Shown here: positions 25,101-36,600 of the stretch, piece by piece
Layout: every line of letters begins with the position of its first letter
Numbering within the stretch: the stretch's first letter is position 1
Assembly (NCBI GenBank): GCA_024180945.1
Contig: JAKSGN010000003.1
Span: 2,976,001-3,040,000 of the forward strand
DNA: 64,000 nt
Direction of reading: 5' to 3'
From: Macrophomina tecta
Lineage: Eukaryota > Ascomycota > Dothideomycetes > Botryosphaeriales > Botryosphaeriaceae
Program-made: the position numbers and the translations under genes
Notes under the pieces: generated by a model
Database searches by the model: none
Told to the model about the DNA's origin: nothing
What the model saw: only the letters and a program-made list of their open reading frames with translations

Positions 25101-26837
25101 CTACACTAGTCCGCCAAACCCCCAAAACGCAGCTGCACAAACGGCTGCCAACCTCCCCCTCCACGCCTCCTCCGCCTTATCCCGCTGCGCCGCCTCCTTC
25201 AACCCCTCCACCTCTTCCGCCTTGATTTTCAGCTCCACCAGCGCCGGCATCATCAACGCCCCTGCATTCCTGCACACCCGCCTGTTCAGCCAATCGAGCA
25301 AGGCTTCCACCTGCTCGACCAAGTCCCCTCCCGGGGAGACCTTCTTCCGCGATTGTCTCAACAACCTGCGCTGACAGTCCCGCATTGCGGTGTCGAACAG
25401 CGCGACATTCCCTTCACGGGCGCAAGCGCCGAGCGCGAGAAGGTGGGAGAGGTGCGTATCGTGTGCGGCGTTGTCATACTGCCAGGCGAGCATGAGAAAT
25501 TCCTTCAGCTCGAGGAACATGCTCGGGAGGGTGAGGTGCGAAGTGTCGGGACGGGCGCTGGGGTTGCGGCGCTGGAGGAAATGCGCAATGGAGATGCTCA
25601 AGCGGACACCCTCATGGTCTGGCGGCGGGGGAGGAAGAAGGTGTGGTGGGCTGGAGTCGGCATCGGTTGTGGAGCCGGGCTGGACGAGGTCGTAAAGGGC
25701 GCCGGCACTGGCCTGGAGGGCGGGAGGGAGATTGGACTGATAGGTTTCTCCTGGTTCCGGCGACTCTGCGGCTGGAGAGTCTGGGTCTGTGGTTCCGTCA
25801 TAGATGACCGCATGGTGGCCATCTTGATCTGGTCCTGATCTGAACTTGCTCTCAGCCGGTCCTTCATTGTCCGACACAGCGTCTGCGGCTTTGCGTTTTT
25901 GCGCTTGGATATGCGTTGGCGGAATCTGTGGTGTTGTGTCTATGGCTCGAATGTGCCCCTGCAGAGGCGGTGGGGAAATTCGCCAGGTGATCCTCGTAGC
26001 GCCAGACGAGGTGTCACTGGGATAGTGTGCTTCGATCTGCGGTGGAGTGGCTGCTTTCAGCAGCGCAGAGGCTTTCGGGGGAGGCGATTCACGAACAACA
26101 GCATGGTAGGGAGGCGGAGCATCTTCGACAAGCGGATTCCAGGCTAACTTCCCACTATCAATTCTCCGGCACGGATAAGAATCCCATAAGTTGATCCCTC
26201 CCAATCCTCCAGGATAGGTAGCGTGCAAGTCCAATCCCGGTGTCTTGAAGTCTTCTTGGGCGAGCCGGGCACTCACAACCTTGAGCTGGTCCGTTACTAG
26301 GCCGGGACGAAGATACATATCAAATTCCTTCACCTCGGTGAGGGCCTTAAGGGAAGATAGCAACCGACTGGGAGCACCGGCAAGGGGGCGTTCCAGTTTT
26401 CTTGGCAATTGTGGCATCACCACATACGCACTGCTTCCAAGCGCTATGCGAACATGTACAAGAGAGAGTGATGACTGTGAATTATCCTGCAGCTGGGAGC
26501 GCGTCGTATCGGGGATTTCATTGGGCAAGACGACGCTGACATCCAAATGTAGACGTTCTGCGGGGAGAACTAAGTACATGTCCTTCCTCGTCTTCGGTTG
26601 TGCCGGCCGAGTGGTGATGGGAAGGTGAAAATTGACCAGGAGACCGGGCTCTGATGCTTTAGCTACACCCACCCAGAGCGTGAGCTTCCCGCGATTCTTC
26701 AGCACCGCCTCCGACAAGCGCCCAAGGTGCTGGTATCGACCCGACTCCTTATCATTCCATCCAACCAGGACCGGCTCCGCGATAACTTCATCCAGGATGA
26801 CATCTCGTACGTTGGGGCGCGAGCGAGGAGCTGCCAT
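25101..26837 (-). CDS. Unrecognised fungal protein, 578 residues
   Basis: A single uninterrupted frame of 578 codons starting at an ATG. The N-terminal 200 residues look folded, with alternating hydrophobic strands (VLVGWNDKESGRYQHLG, KLTLWVGVAKASEPGLLVNF). The middle, about 230-420, is Pro/Ser/Glu-rich and probably disordered; it includes a basic KRKAAD patch that could be a nuclear localisation signal and a run of five prolines. The C-terminal 150 residues are helical, Leu/Ala-rich and end in AAFWGFGGLV. The C-terminal helices with a preceding polar linker might mediate oligomerisation. I do not recognise a domain and assign no function. The length of open frame and non-random composition support a real gene. 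Confidence 0.65.
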   Translation of the reverse strand: MAAPRSRPNVRDVILDEVIAEPVLVGWNDKESGRYQHLGRLSEAVLKNRGKLTLWVGVAKASEPGLLVNFHLPITTRPAQPKTRKDMYLVLPAERLHLDVSVVLPNEIPDTTRSQLQDNSQSSLSLVHVRIALGSSAYVVMPQLPRKLERPLAGAPSRLLSSLKALTEVKEFDMYLRPGLVTDQLKVVSARLAQEDFKTPGLDLHATYPGGLGGINLWDSYPCRRIDSGKLAWNPLVEDAPPPYHAVVRESPPPKASALLKAATPPQIEAHYPSDTSSGATRITWRISPPPLQGHIRAIDTTPQIPPTHIQAQKRKAADAVSDNEGPAESKFRSGPDQDGHHAVIYDGTTDPDSPAAESPEPGETYQSNLPPALQASAGALYDLVQPGSTTDADSSPPHLLPPPPPDHEGVRLSISIAHFLQRRNPSARPDTSHLTLPSMFLELKEFLMLAWQYDNAAHDTHLSHLLALGACAREGNVALFDTAMRDCQRRLLRQSRKKVSPGGDLVEQVEALLDWLNRRVCRNAGALMMPALVELKIKAEEVEGLKEAAQRDKAEEAWRGRLAAVCAAAFWGFGGLV

Positions 26838-27783
26838 GAGGAGAGGCCCTAGAAGAGATGATAGTTAACAGTAGATAGTCTAAACCCTGGCACAGGAAAG
26901 TGCTAGATGCCCGCCCACCCAGGCTTCGACGAGCTTCGAGCTTCGAGAGCAGCCTTGACTCGAAAGCGAACCAGGCAGAGCTGGCAGACAACCGGCACTG
27001 AGGCGGACAGGCTGTCTGCAAGAAGAGCGCGGCACACGTCGGACGAGTAGTGGAGCTTTCGCACCAAGTACCGGTACGCGACGGGCACGCTGTCTAGCGA
27101 GAGAGCCTGTACAGCGCCCAAGTGGTACGGATGATGGCGATATGCGACGCGAAAGTTAGAAGCGAAGACGCGTAGACGCAGTGATGGGTTGATGGATGGT
27201 GGAGTCGTTGCGGTCACGCGGAGGCTGGGAAGTCGACGTCGCGTTTCCGCCGCGACCGCCAAGACGACCAATCCATGTACGGTTTAGCGCACAACCTACC
27301 AAAAGTGGAAAGGGCTGACACCGCCAACAACACAACGTGAGCGATACGCACACAGGCCAGCCCGGCCATATTATTTCTCAATGGCGTGTTTTTCGCTATT
27401 GAGGCTTATTCGGGTGGATGAAATGACTTGTGTTCTTTGGAGGGCAAGTGGAAACTTCGAGAAAACCTCTCGGCACACCCCTCTTGGCATTTCCTCAGCA
27501 GCGAAGAGATTGTCCAGCGGATCAAGCACAATACATTTACATCAGCATGATTTACCATTCTTTCATTACCCGATATGTCAGAGCCGCGAGCCAACATGCA
27601 GTCTATCAAACTGGCTTTCTCCTATCCAGAGATGCCGAATGTTGACGAAAACAGCGAACCATGATAGTCTTTTCGCCAACGACAGCGACGCCGCGCAAAG
27701 CCACATTTCTCTTCCCATGATGCACTCACTTCAGAACAAGCCTCAAAGTCACTTTAAGCACCACTGCCTCGCGATCCCCATAC
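26838..27783. other. Intergenic, 0.95 kb
   Basis: Promoter side of the 578-residue gene and 3' side of the small secreted protein gene. The overlapping open frames (for example 27381-27929 plus) show no domain, signal peptide or splice structure. Confidence 0.5.
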
Positions 27784-28166
27784 TCAAGGCCAGAAAAGCG
27801 GCAGGCAAGCACAGCTGCAGACCTTATTCGGACTCGCCTCCTTGTCGACGCACTGTGAGTGGTTGCACAAGCCCGGCGTGGCGTTTTGCAGTTTGGTGCG
27901 GTAGGTGGCGCAACGCTGCTTTGCGCTGAAAGGGTAACTCTCCATCTGCTGGTTGTCAGCCCGTCATCGTTTGGGTCAGGAGAACGCGGGTGGGCTGGAG
28001 GTACCTGGCCACTGCGGCCACAGGTGTGGCTTGTCACGTAGGGGTAGCTGCCGTTTAAAAGGTAGGCGGAGCGCAGAATTTCTTGGCTGGTGATGTAGGC
28101 GCTGGTGCCATTGGCGCTTGCGGCGAGGGTGGCAACGAGACCAATGTTGAGGGCAATGGTAGTCAA
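27784..28166 (-). CDS. Small secreted cysteine-rich protein 1
   Basis: Predicted 108-residue protein in two exons: 28166-28005 and 27948-27784. The intron starts GTACCT, has a good GCTGAC branch point and ends CAG. The first 20 or so residues (MTTIALNIGLVATLAASANG) form a signal peptide. The mature part has seven cysteines, with a closing V-C-x-C-x-C element and an upstream C-x4-C pair. N-terminus, intron position and the closing motif match the neighbouring gene at 28711-29090, so the two are paralogues. The function is unknown. Candidates from size and composition are a secreted effector-like or antimicrobial-like peptide, which is inference only. The odd cysteine count leaves one unpaired. 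Confidence 0.6.
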
Positions 28167-28710
28167 CTTCGTGGCTTTATCCCCGGTGGGGTGAGATGTT
28201 GTTGGATGAGGCAGAAAGATGCTGGAGGGTTAACCAGTGAACTCTGAGATCAAACTGGTAGTAAGAAAAGAAATTTTGACTGGCGAGAGCTGTGGCGGAG
28301 TGGGAAGATATCCACGCTAGGGATCGGGGACTCACGGTACCGCCCAAAGTGCCAAAGCCAGAGCCGATCCGGTTATTTCCATGCGCTGCAGCAGTAATCT
28401 CACTTGTGCAGCGGTGAGAAATTAGGAGTGATACATGTATGAGGAGCCGAGCGATGCCGAACCGTGGCACATCTGCCGAGTTTTCAGAACCGGGGAAGAG
28501 TGCTGCATCACATTAGCAACGGCCCAGTAAATGGCTTCACAAAACATCGTCATCGCGGTTTTATGGTTTCATGCATCATATCCTGGTCCTTGCATTTCAA
28601 TATCGTTCGCATTTTGCCTCTATCCAGGCTGTCCTGTTAGCCCATTTCCACAAGCCCACGAATCTCAAGCAAAGTGAAGTCCGGGCTACAATGGGCACCA
28701 TATTCCCGGA
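28167..28710. other. Gap between the two cysteine-rich genes
   Basis: About 540 bp holding the promoter of secreted protein 1 and the 3' end of secreted protein 2. No coding sequence is visible. Confidence 0.5.
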
Positions 28711-29090
28711 CTAGTCGCAATCAATGAAGGAGCCGCAGGTGCAGTTGCACACCGAGCTGCGGCCCTGGGAAGCGCAGTAAGAGCCTAAGCAAGCGGTCTC
28801 GCCCCAGAGCTTGATACACTCCTCCACACAATGATGCTTGCCATCATCCTGCTTCCCAAGATTTTGTTAGCCAGTGGCCCAGAAAAGATATTTGGTTACG
28901 GATTGCTTACGCTAGCCTCGACGTGGGCATTGTTCTGGCACGGAATGTTGCTGAGGCCGGCGGGGCTGACGGTGCGGCAGGTCGCGGCCTGGATGGGGGA
29001 TGCCAGCTCCTTGGCGGTGGTGGTGGTGGTAGCAGCAGCGGCGATGGTGGCAGCGACACCAATGTTGAGGATAAGCATGGTGGCCTTCAT
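28711..29090 (-). CDS. Small secreted cysteine-rich protein 2
   Basis: Predicted 105-residue protein in two exons: 29090-28911 and 28848-28711, with a phase-0 intron (GTAAGC donor, GCTAAC branch, CAG acceptor). A signal peptide of about 20 residues (MKATMLILNIGVAATIAAAA) is followed by a short Thr-rich stretch. The mature region has ten cysteines. The spacing includes C-x3-C (HHCVEEC), a C-L-G-S-Y-C pair and a closing C-N-C-T-C. A C-x3-C helix motif followed later by C-x-C is the signature of cysteine-stabilised alpha-beta folds (defensin-like), although extra cysteines make this tentative. It is a paralogue of the 27784-28166 gene and of the decayed copy at 29529. Role and targets are unknown. 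Confidence 0.7.
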
Positions 29091-29528
29091 GGCTATGGAA
29101 CTTGTTAATAAGGAAGCTGAAGTTTAGAAAGTACGAAGATACTTACTCGTCTTGTGGTTACAGCTGCAAGTGGCTACTATGTTGAAGTCGGCGTTCCGGA
29201 TGCGGGGCATGTGAGGACCAGGATAAATGTTGAGTAAGAGGGTCGAGGTTCCGAGGGAAATGAGGTTTTTATATGCACTAACGAACGGGTTGGAAGCTGC
29301 AGCGGAAGGCAGGCACGAGACCTGTTTGCGCGATACTGAAATAGACAAACTGTGATAGAAAGTCAGGTAGACTAGTGGGTACCTCATGTTGACGTTTTAT
29401 CAAACTTTGCTGAAATACCCAAAGACCATAATCTATTTCACGCCAAATGCAGTCTCTCCAAAACTTCTTTGCCTCTTCAGCTATTCAGCTATTTCCTCAC
29501 TAGTATCCGAGAGAGCGAATGTACTGCT
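29091..29528. other. Promoter side of secreted protein 2
   Basis: About 440 bp with no coding support. It should contain the promoter of secreted protein 2. Nothing else notable is seen. Confidence 0.45.
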
Positions 29529-29830
29529 TCAATGCGTATTTGCAGCCCACGACTGGAAGCAGGTGTAATTGTACCAGCTCAGCAGCGGGTACAAGCTTTG
29601 CGGCTGAGCGATGCAGTACGAATTGGAACAGCTCATCTCACCCCAGAGCTTAACGCACAGCTCAACTCACTTGTGCTTGCCCTCACCTGGTGTCCAGCTC
29701 GTAATAGTCACTGATCATTGAGATGTTTCTTATTGCAATGGGTGCTGGCCTTGTGATGTGCTGGTACGGGATTGGGCCACACCACTGGGCTTGATAGTGC
29801 GGTACGGCTCACATTCGTGCACACTTGCCA
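29529..29830 (-). pseudogene. Decayed third copy of the cysteine-rich secreted gene
   Basis: The coding strand still aligns with secreted protein 2: EGKHK, then V-E-L-C-V-K-L-W-G-E and SNSYC, and upstream a trace of exon 1 (TIKPSGVA). The C-x3-C motif is destroyed by a TGA where the first cysteine stood. The closing C-N-C-T-C has become Y-N-Y-T-C by TGC-to-TAC type changes. No signal peptide exon is recognisable. It ends at a TGA at 29529-29531. Confidence 0.65.
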
Positions 29831-30058
29831 GCATTTCATCAAAATTACTTAAGCAGCACTGTCTGTATAAACTTGCAGCTTACAGGGTTTCAAGCACTTA
29901 TGGAGACAAGATCCAATCTGTGCATGTCCATTGACCCACCATGACACTGACCTGACAGAAGCGAGCTTGAGGAAGTGGTGATATGCACACCTCCGCAATA
30001 TGAAAGCGATAGAAGCTTGCGAATCACGAACCTGGTACCCGGGGCCGCAAAAGAGACA

Positions 30059-30330
30059 ATGTCCCGGTTTCAACCAGCACTGGACTCAACTACCACGAAA
30101 ATAGAATTGCCTCCAAGGCATGCAATTACCGCAGGAAGTCATTCAGGTTCATGCAACTTCCGGGCGAGCTGCGCAACATCATCTACGCGTGCCTGATCGA
30201 GGACTTGCGCTCCACTCCGGAAGCTCCACACGGTCTTGTCGTCAGCTATGACGATTCAATCAAAAATTATACCCACTTCTACTCCAGCTTTCTCGTGAAT
30301 GTACTGAGCCATCACTCGAACATTCACTGA
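30059..30330 (+). pseudogene. F-box/2EXR-like gene fragment
   Basis: A short relic beginning at an ATG (30059). After one frame change near 30125-30150 it continues as KSFRFMQLPGELRNIIYACL and a further 40 residues to a TGA at 30328. The LPxELRNxIY element is the usual opening of fungal F-box-like / 2EXR domains, which are normally followed by 150 or more residues that are missing here. It is a fragment with at least one frameshift, not a working gene. Confidence 0.5.
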
Positions 30331-30621
30331 AAGAGGAAACGTAATAGGAGAAACTTGATGGCAACATGGTACGTCAAGTGCTTGCAGACTCGCTCCATGA
30401 GTACGTGTTATCAGTCATAAAGGGGGAAAAAAAAAGAAGAAAAGAGAATGACCAGCTTACCCTGCTTGGTATGAGAGGCGCACTTAGCAATCAAAACCTA
30501 ATTTCACATAATTCAGTCTCTTTCCAATACGCCTCGAAGCCCCATATATTTCACCCAACACCACACTCAGACCAGCCCAGCGCTCGCGATAGCCTGCGCG
30601 GAGAGCCCTTACCATTCTCTC
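30331..30621. other. Short gap before the helicase/AAA gene 3' end
   Basis: About 290 bp with an A-rich purine stretch (30421-30450). No gene is visible. Confidence 0.4.
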
Positions 30622-33600
30622 CTAGCTCATCAATCGTTCAATCTCAGCATCATTCACCCAATGGCCTCCACCAGCACACCTGTATCCACCACTTTGTTTG
30701 ATCCACTTGAACCCAGCAGGACACACCCCCATCCGCCTCAGACACGTCTGCTTCTTCGCCTCGATCCTCTTCTCTTCCTCCGCCTTCTTCTTCTTTCTCT
30801 CAATCTCCGCGAGTTCCGCATCACGCTTCCGCTGCGCCAAAATCCGTGCCATGCGCTTACGTTCGCGCTCCGCCTTCTCCAGATCATCGCGATCGTCGTC
30901 CGGACCACGGGACGGCTTGGCCGCTTCTTCCTCCTTCCGCGCCTTCGTCTCCTCCTTCAACTCTATCTCACGGCGCAACATCTGCTCAAGCTCATGCTCC
31001 TTTGCCTCAGCCTCAGCTTTGTCCCGCTGCAATTGCTGCCACACAGCATCACTCACGCCCGCATCCCGAGAACCATCCGCTTCCGCATCGGGAAGTCCCG
31101 CATCCGAGACCCTCGCCTCTTCCTTAACCGGCGGTGGCGCAGCCTGCTCCCGCGCGCTTTGAGAACCCGTTTCGAACCTCGGCGGAGGCGCGTTGGCGGG
31201 CTGGTCCGGCAGCGACAACAGCAAGTTCGGATCGACGGCCGTCAGTGCATTGCCAGCCTGCTGTCCCCTGTGCGCGTACTCGCGCAGCATGCGCTCCATC
31301 TCCTCGACGACACAGCTCTCGCTGAGCGGGCGGGCCTCGCGCGTCGGCGGGCCGGACCGCATGACTTGCCCGACGACGCTCCTCGCGAGCGAGAGCACGT
31401 CGCGGGCACTGGCCCAGCCAGGTAAGGCCGCCAGTGCGGTAAAGAGACGCAGGAGCGTTGCGCGGAAAGCCGGGGAAGGGGGATCAAGCGCCGCGGCATC
31501 AATGGCCGCTTTCCTCTTCTTCAGCGTTTCAGTGAAGAGCTGCAGAGCGGCCTCGGCGCTCAGGGGGCGGAAGTCGACAGAGGCGGGGAAGCGCGAGGTC
31601 AGGCCGGGGTTGGCGGACATGAGCCTGTTGATATCGGTGTCGTAGCCGGCGAGGATGACGACGAGCCGGTTGGCGAATTTGGGTTTCGTCATGCAGTCGA
31701 CCATCTCATCGAGAGCCTCCTGGGTGAAGGCGCCGCCGTTGCCCAGCTTGTAGGCCTCGTCAATGAAGAGGACCTGCCCCAACGCCTTCGCGAAGAGATC
31801 TTGCACTTTGGGCCCCGTGTGGCCAACAAATTTGCCCACGAGATCCGTGGCGGAGCATTCGTGCACTTTGGATGTGGCGAGAAGGCCCATGTCGTAGTAG
31901 ACTTTACCCATGCGTCTTGCTGTTGATGTCTTTCCGGTGCCTGTATGGTATTAGCGAGGGCCTATAGTGGAGAGTGATATGCAGATACTCACCTGGAGGC
32001 CCGCGAAAAAGAAATGCGAAAGGGACTTGCTCTGTCGGGTCCAACCCCAGCGCTCTCATGTTGGCAACGGTATTCTGGTACCCCTGGAGCTGGTTCACAA
32101 TATCCTCACAGTCTACCACGCCCTCGAACAGCTTGGCGATATTGGTGGCCGCCCTCTGGCCTCGGTCGAAATCCGGGTCAAAATCTTGAGCCTCAAAGGT
32201 CGCGGAGATTGGTTGCTTAGTCTTGGAAATGCGCTGCTGATGCTTCAGCTTGGCGCCGTTGAGCAGAATGTCAATTTCTCCGGCGTTGCCGAAGTTCATC
32301 TTGTTGCGCGCGCGGCTGAGCATGCCCAGCGCTACCTTCTTCGCCTGATCAGATGCTGTGAACCCCTGCTGTTTAAGCTTCATGTCGAAGATGGAGTCTA
32401 GCTCCGCGTCAGTGAAGTCCTCGAACGTGAATGCGGCGTCGAGTGGAAATCTCCGGGTTAGGCCGGGATTAACGTTCTGGAACATCTCCTCCATCTGGTC
32501 TCTGTATCCCAGGAGCAATACGCAGCGGTCATCTCCAGGAACACTCTGGACTTCCGCTACAATGGTGTCTATGACAGCAGTCTTGTACGGGTCAGCAGTT
32601 CCACCAATGTTGCCGTAGAGGCCGTAAGCTTCATCGATTACCAGGACTTTGCCGACAGTTGCGGCGAGAATTCCTTTGGTAGTGGCCTCTGAGGCTCCAA
32701 TAACGCTTCCAATGAAGTCAGCGGGGTTCTTGACCACCACTTACAGTTTTATTAGTATCAAGGATCTCATCAAGAAGCTACAAGGGTTACTTACCTTCGC
32801 CATTGGACAGGAGGCCAATGTCAGCAAGTATCTGTCCGTAGAGCTTCGCGACGGTGGTCTTGCCAGTCCCAGGGTTACCCAAAAAGACTTTGTTCAACGA
32901 GAACTCTATCAGAGGCTCCTCATCAAGCTCTCTCATGTAGTTGTACTGGATGCTATCAAAAAGCGCCTTAATCGAGTCTTTGACAGAGGAAAGGCCAATC
33001 ATTTGCTGGAGTTTCTTCCAGGAAGTGTTGTCTTTCAACACATCGGAAGGGTCCGGTCCGAGGAGGTCTTCTTGCGTCAACAGCAGGTCGTCGGTTGCTT
33101 GGCCTGCCCTTCTCTCCCGACGGAGCCGTTTCGCCTGACGGCTCGCAATAGCAGCCAGCACGTTCTCGACGGAGCGTGCATTCCCGAAGCCATCGCGGCC
33201 ACGACCTCGCCCGATCCTCCTCGCAGCGATACGTGCGAAAAGGCCGTCAATCCCGAGTTCAACTTTCATGCGTCCCGCGTATTTCTTGTTCAAGCCAAAT
33301 TTCAGGATCTCCAGTAGCTCCTCATCCTCGTAGTCCTTGAATTGCATCTCTTTGGGAAAACGACTCGGAATGCCTGGGTTGTGCGAGAAGAAGGCTTCCA
33401 TTTGCTTGTTGTAGCCGGCGAGGATAAAGACTACCTTGCCTGTCAGGTTCTCCACCTCGGCGAGGAGGAAATCGAGAACCTGCCGCCCGCCCGGACTGTT
33501 GCCAGAAGCAAGTTGGTAGGCTTCGTCGATAAACATTGCGCCGCCACCATTGTTCATGATCTCTTCGATCTGTTTCTTACAGCCAGAGATGCCGTCGTTC

Positions 33601-36600
33601 GACAACCTGGAGCCGGTCGTTTCTACGAAGAAATTGCCCGGAAGGGCACCTACCGATGTCAAGAACTTTGCATACAGCCGAGCAACAGTTGTCTTCCCTA
33701 AAAAGAGGTCAGGGAAGTATTTTCGGCCGGTTTTGGTGAGAAGCTTACCTGTGCCTGGATTGCCCAGTAGAGCAGCACCAAATCGCTCATGCTTCATGTC
33801 GATATTCTGACGAATCGCTACATCAATCTTTTCTTTGATGTCAAGAAACTGTGCTTTGACATTTTCGAGACCGATCATGACCATCAACTCATCCAAAGCG
33901 CTGTTGGACGCACCCTCCAGATTCTTCTGCTCTTCCCATTCCTGCCTAGCTTTCGACTCTGGCAGCTTCCACTGACCTTTTCCTTCCTGCTGATGGCTGT
34001 CCTTACGAGGAGGAGGATCCTGCAGCGTCGATGTGGAAGAAGTCAAAGAAGCTGCCGAGGGTGTGTGTGACTTATTGGGCTGAGAGGGCACCGTCGATGG
34101 CTTGGTCCTCTGTGTGGTATTTTTTGCCGATACAGGGGCATTCTTCAATTCTGCAAGATCTCTGCGATGCTGCTGGAGAACTCGCTGTCTCTCCTGTTGC
34201 TCTGTCTCGTCTCGCCGCAGCCTGCGTTGGTGATCAATCTCGTCCTGTATCTCCGCCAGCTCCTGAGCGTAAGCTTTCTGCTTCGCACGGCGCCTCTCTT
34301 CAAGGTCAAGATCCCTTTGCATCTTCTTGGCCTTCTCTCTCGCATCATCCTCACAGATACTGCAGAAGGATGGACGTCCTGCAAAACACCGCCATGATAG
34401 CTTATGCTTCTGAGGGCATTTGTCATGAATGACCACGTTGCATTTGATGTTAGAGTGGTCTGAAAGCTGGTGGCACCTGGAAGGGCAATCGTGGACTCCG
34501 CAGTTGAGCTTGGTGCCACTGCCAAATGTTAGTAAAAATGACTTGCTGAAAGAGCCATACATGACTCATCATTGCCAGCGTCTGCCAGCAGTAAAAGTGG
34601 TATGTAGGAGGAGGAGAGAGCGGAGCAGGAATAAGGGGAGGGAGAAACAACATACCATGGAGCCGAACAGCCACCATCAGGACAGTGCTCTTTGAACTCA
34701 GTTAGATGTTTCAAGACCATCTGCTTACCCGGGTGCTGCTGACATCTGACGGGGAGGCCTTCGTAGATGTGGTTTTTCTTGCTCATGTAATCGAGAAACG
34801 GCCCCCATGTGTCCTTTCCCTTTTTGCTCTGCAGGAAGGTCTTTGAGTTTCCAATGATAATGAGCCCGAGGCGCGCGCGAGAAAGCAGCACGTTAAGACG
34901 CTCTGGAGAAGACATGAATCCAATCTCTCCGGTAGAGTTACCTCTTGTCAGAGACACGATTACAATATCGCTTTCTTCACCTTGATAATTGTCTGGTATG
35001 CTGTTAGTAACAATTGGGGTAACGGAGACTAAGAAGTAAGGAATTACCGATTGTCGAGATCTTGATCCGCCGCTTGTTGTGTTTTGCACTCTCCGAAGAA
35101 ATCAGGCCAGCTTTAACGAGGTCAAAGGAGTCCGGGTCATTTAAGATAGGGTCGTTTTTGTCTCGCATCAAGTGCTGGCGCAGGAGGCTAAGCTGGCCGA
35201 GGTATGGTGTAAGCACGATTTGATCTGACGTGCCGTAACCCTGTTGTGCCAAATAGCGAACAATTTGAGTGACCATCTCTGCTTCAAAATTGTTCCTCTT
35301 GCTGACTCCCGAGCCTTGGTCGCGCCGGTCTGGAATTACGTCTTCGGCGAGCTCAGCCTGCTCGTGATTGAAGAAGATCACACGGTCCTGAAGACCGCGA
35401 AGAGCGGGCCGGTTCTGAGTACTTGGAGCATCCAAGAGGTCGGGATAAGTGAGATGGCGGATGAGTGCGGAGATTTCCGGGCACATGCGGTGCTGTTGAG
35501 CTAAAGTAGTGTGAGGGAACCCGGCGAGAATGAGACGCTCGAAGAGAGACCGGTTCAAGTCGTAGCCTTTGCCCTTCTCGACTGTGAGCTCGTAGTTGTT
35601 GACCTTGGGCCGGAGCTGCTTATGATCGCCAATGAGAATAAGCTGCTTTGTTTGAGGAGTCATTGCAGTGAGAACATGGCTCTCAAGGATCTCGCCCGCT
35701 TCTTCCACCAGTATGATGTCTGGGGATGCATTCTGAAGTTGCTTGGTGTACTTGGCTGCCGCAGTGGTAGTACAGGCGATGATACGCTTTCCGCGAAGAA
35801 TTTCAGTCTTCTGTTGATCAAGAGTAGTCTGAAGCTGTTGTTGTGATGAATCATATGCCTTACTCAAGCTGGAGATACTGGCGATGCTCTCCTCAAGCAG
35901 TGTTCGAGTCCACTCCTGGATCTTTGTTTGCCTGCGCTCATAATCGAGGTTCCAAACCATAGCATGGGCGACGGGCACAATCTGTTGGAAAAGCCCGGCA
36001 TTTTCGCCTCTGCGCCATCGATCGAACAAGTATGCATCGCTGATAGCACGGCCGCTCCTATCAGCCGTCTGAAAGCCGTTATTCAGATTCGGAACCTGGA
36101 AAGCTTCAAAATAGATCCAGTCATTGTCCGAGAATTCCAGATAGTCCATAAGTTCGTTCTTCTTCAAGTGAAAGCTGGCGTAAGTGGAAACAAGTGACTT
36201 CAAGCTCGCCTCGGAGCTGTCCACCTCTTCGTTTAGCTTGTTGATAACATCCCAGGTAGCGCGCGAGCGTCGATAGCTGTTTGATTGCTTGAACAGACTG
36301 AGATGCTCTGTCTGCGGTCGAGATTTCGACCCCATGCGTACCATCGCATCATCCGGAATGCCTATGTGGAGTAGGTCCTCAAGAAACTGGTCCAGGGCAT
36401 GGTTCGTATAGCAAATTACGAGAATTTTCTGCTTAGTCGAGTCGTGAAATGCCTTGGCAAGAAGGGCGCCGATGAATGATTTTCCAGTGCCTTGCCCAAT
36501 TAGCCTATGGAGCTTGAGAGTCGCTGAACCCAAGAAAGAATGGAAAAATGATAGACTTACCGGGTGGGCCCTGGATAAGACTCACAGTCTGTCTCAGTCC

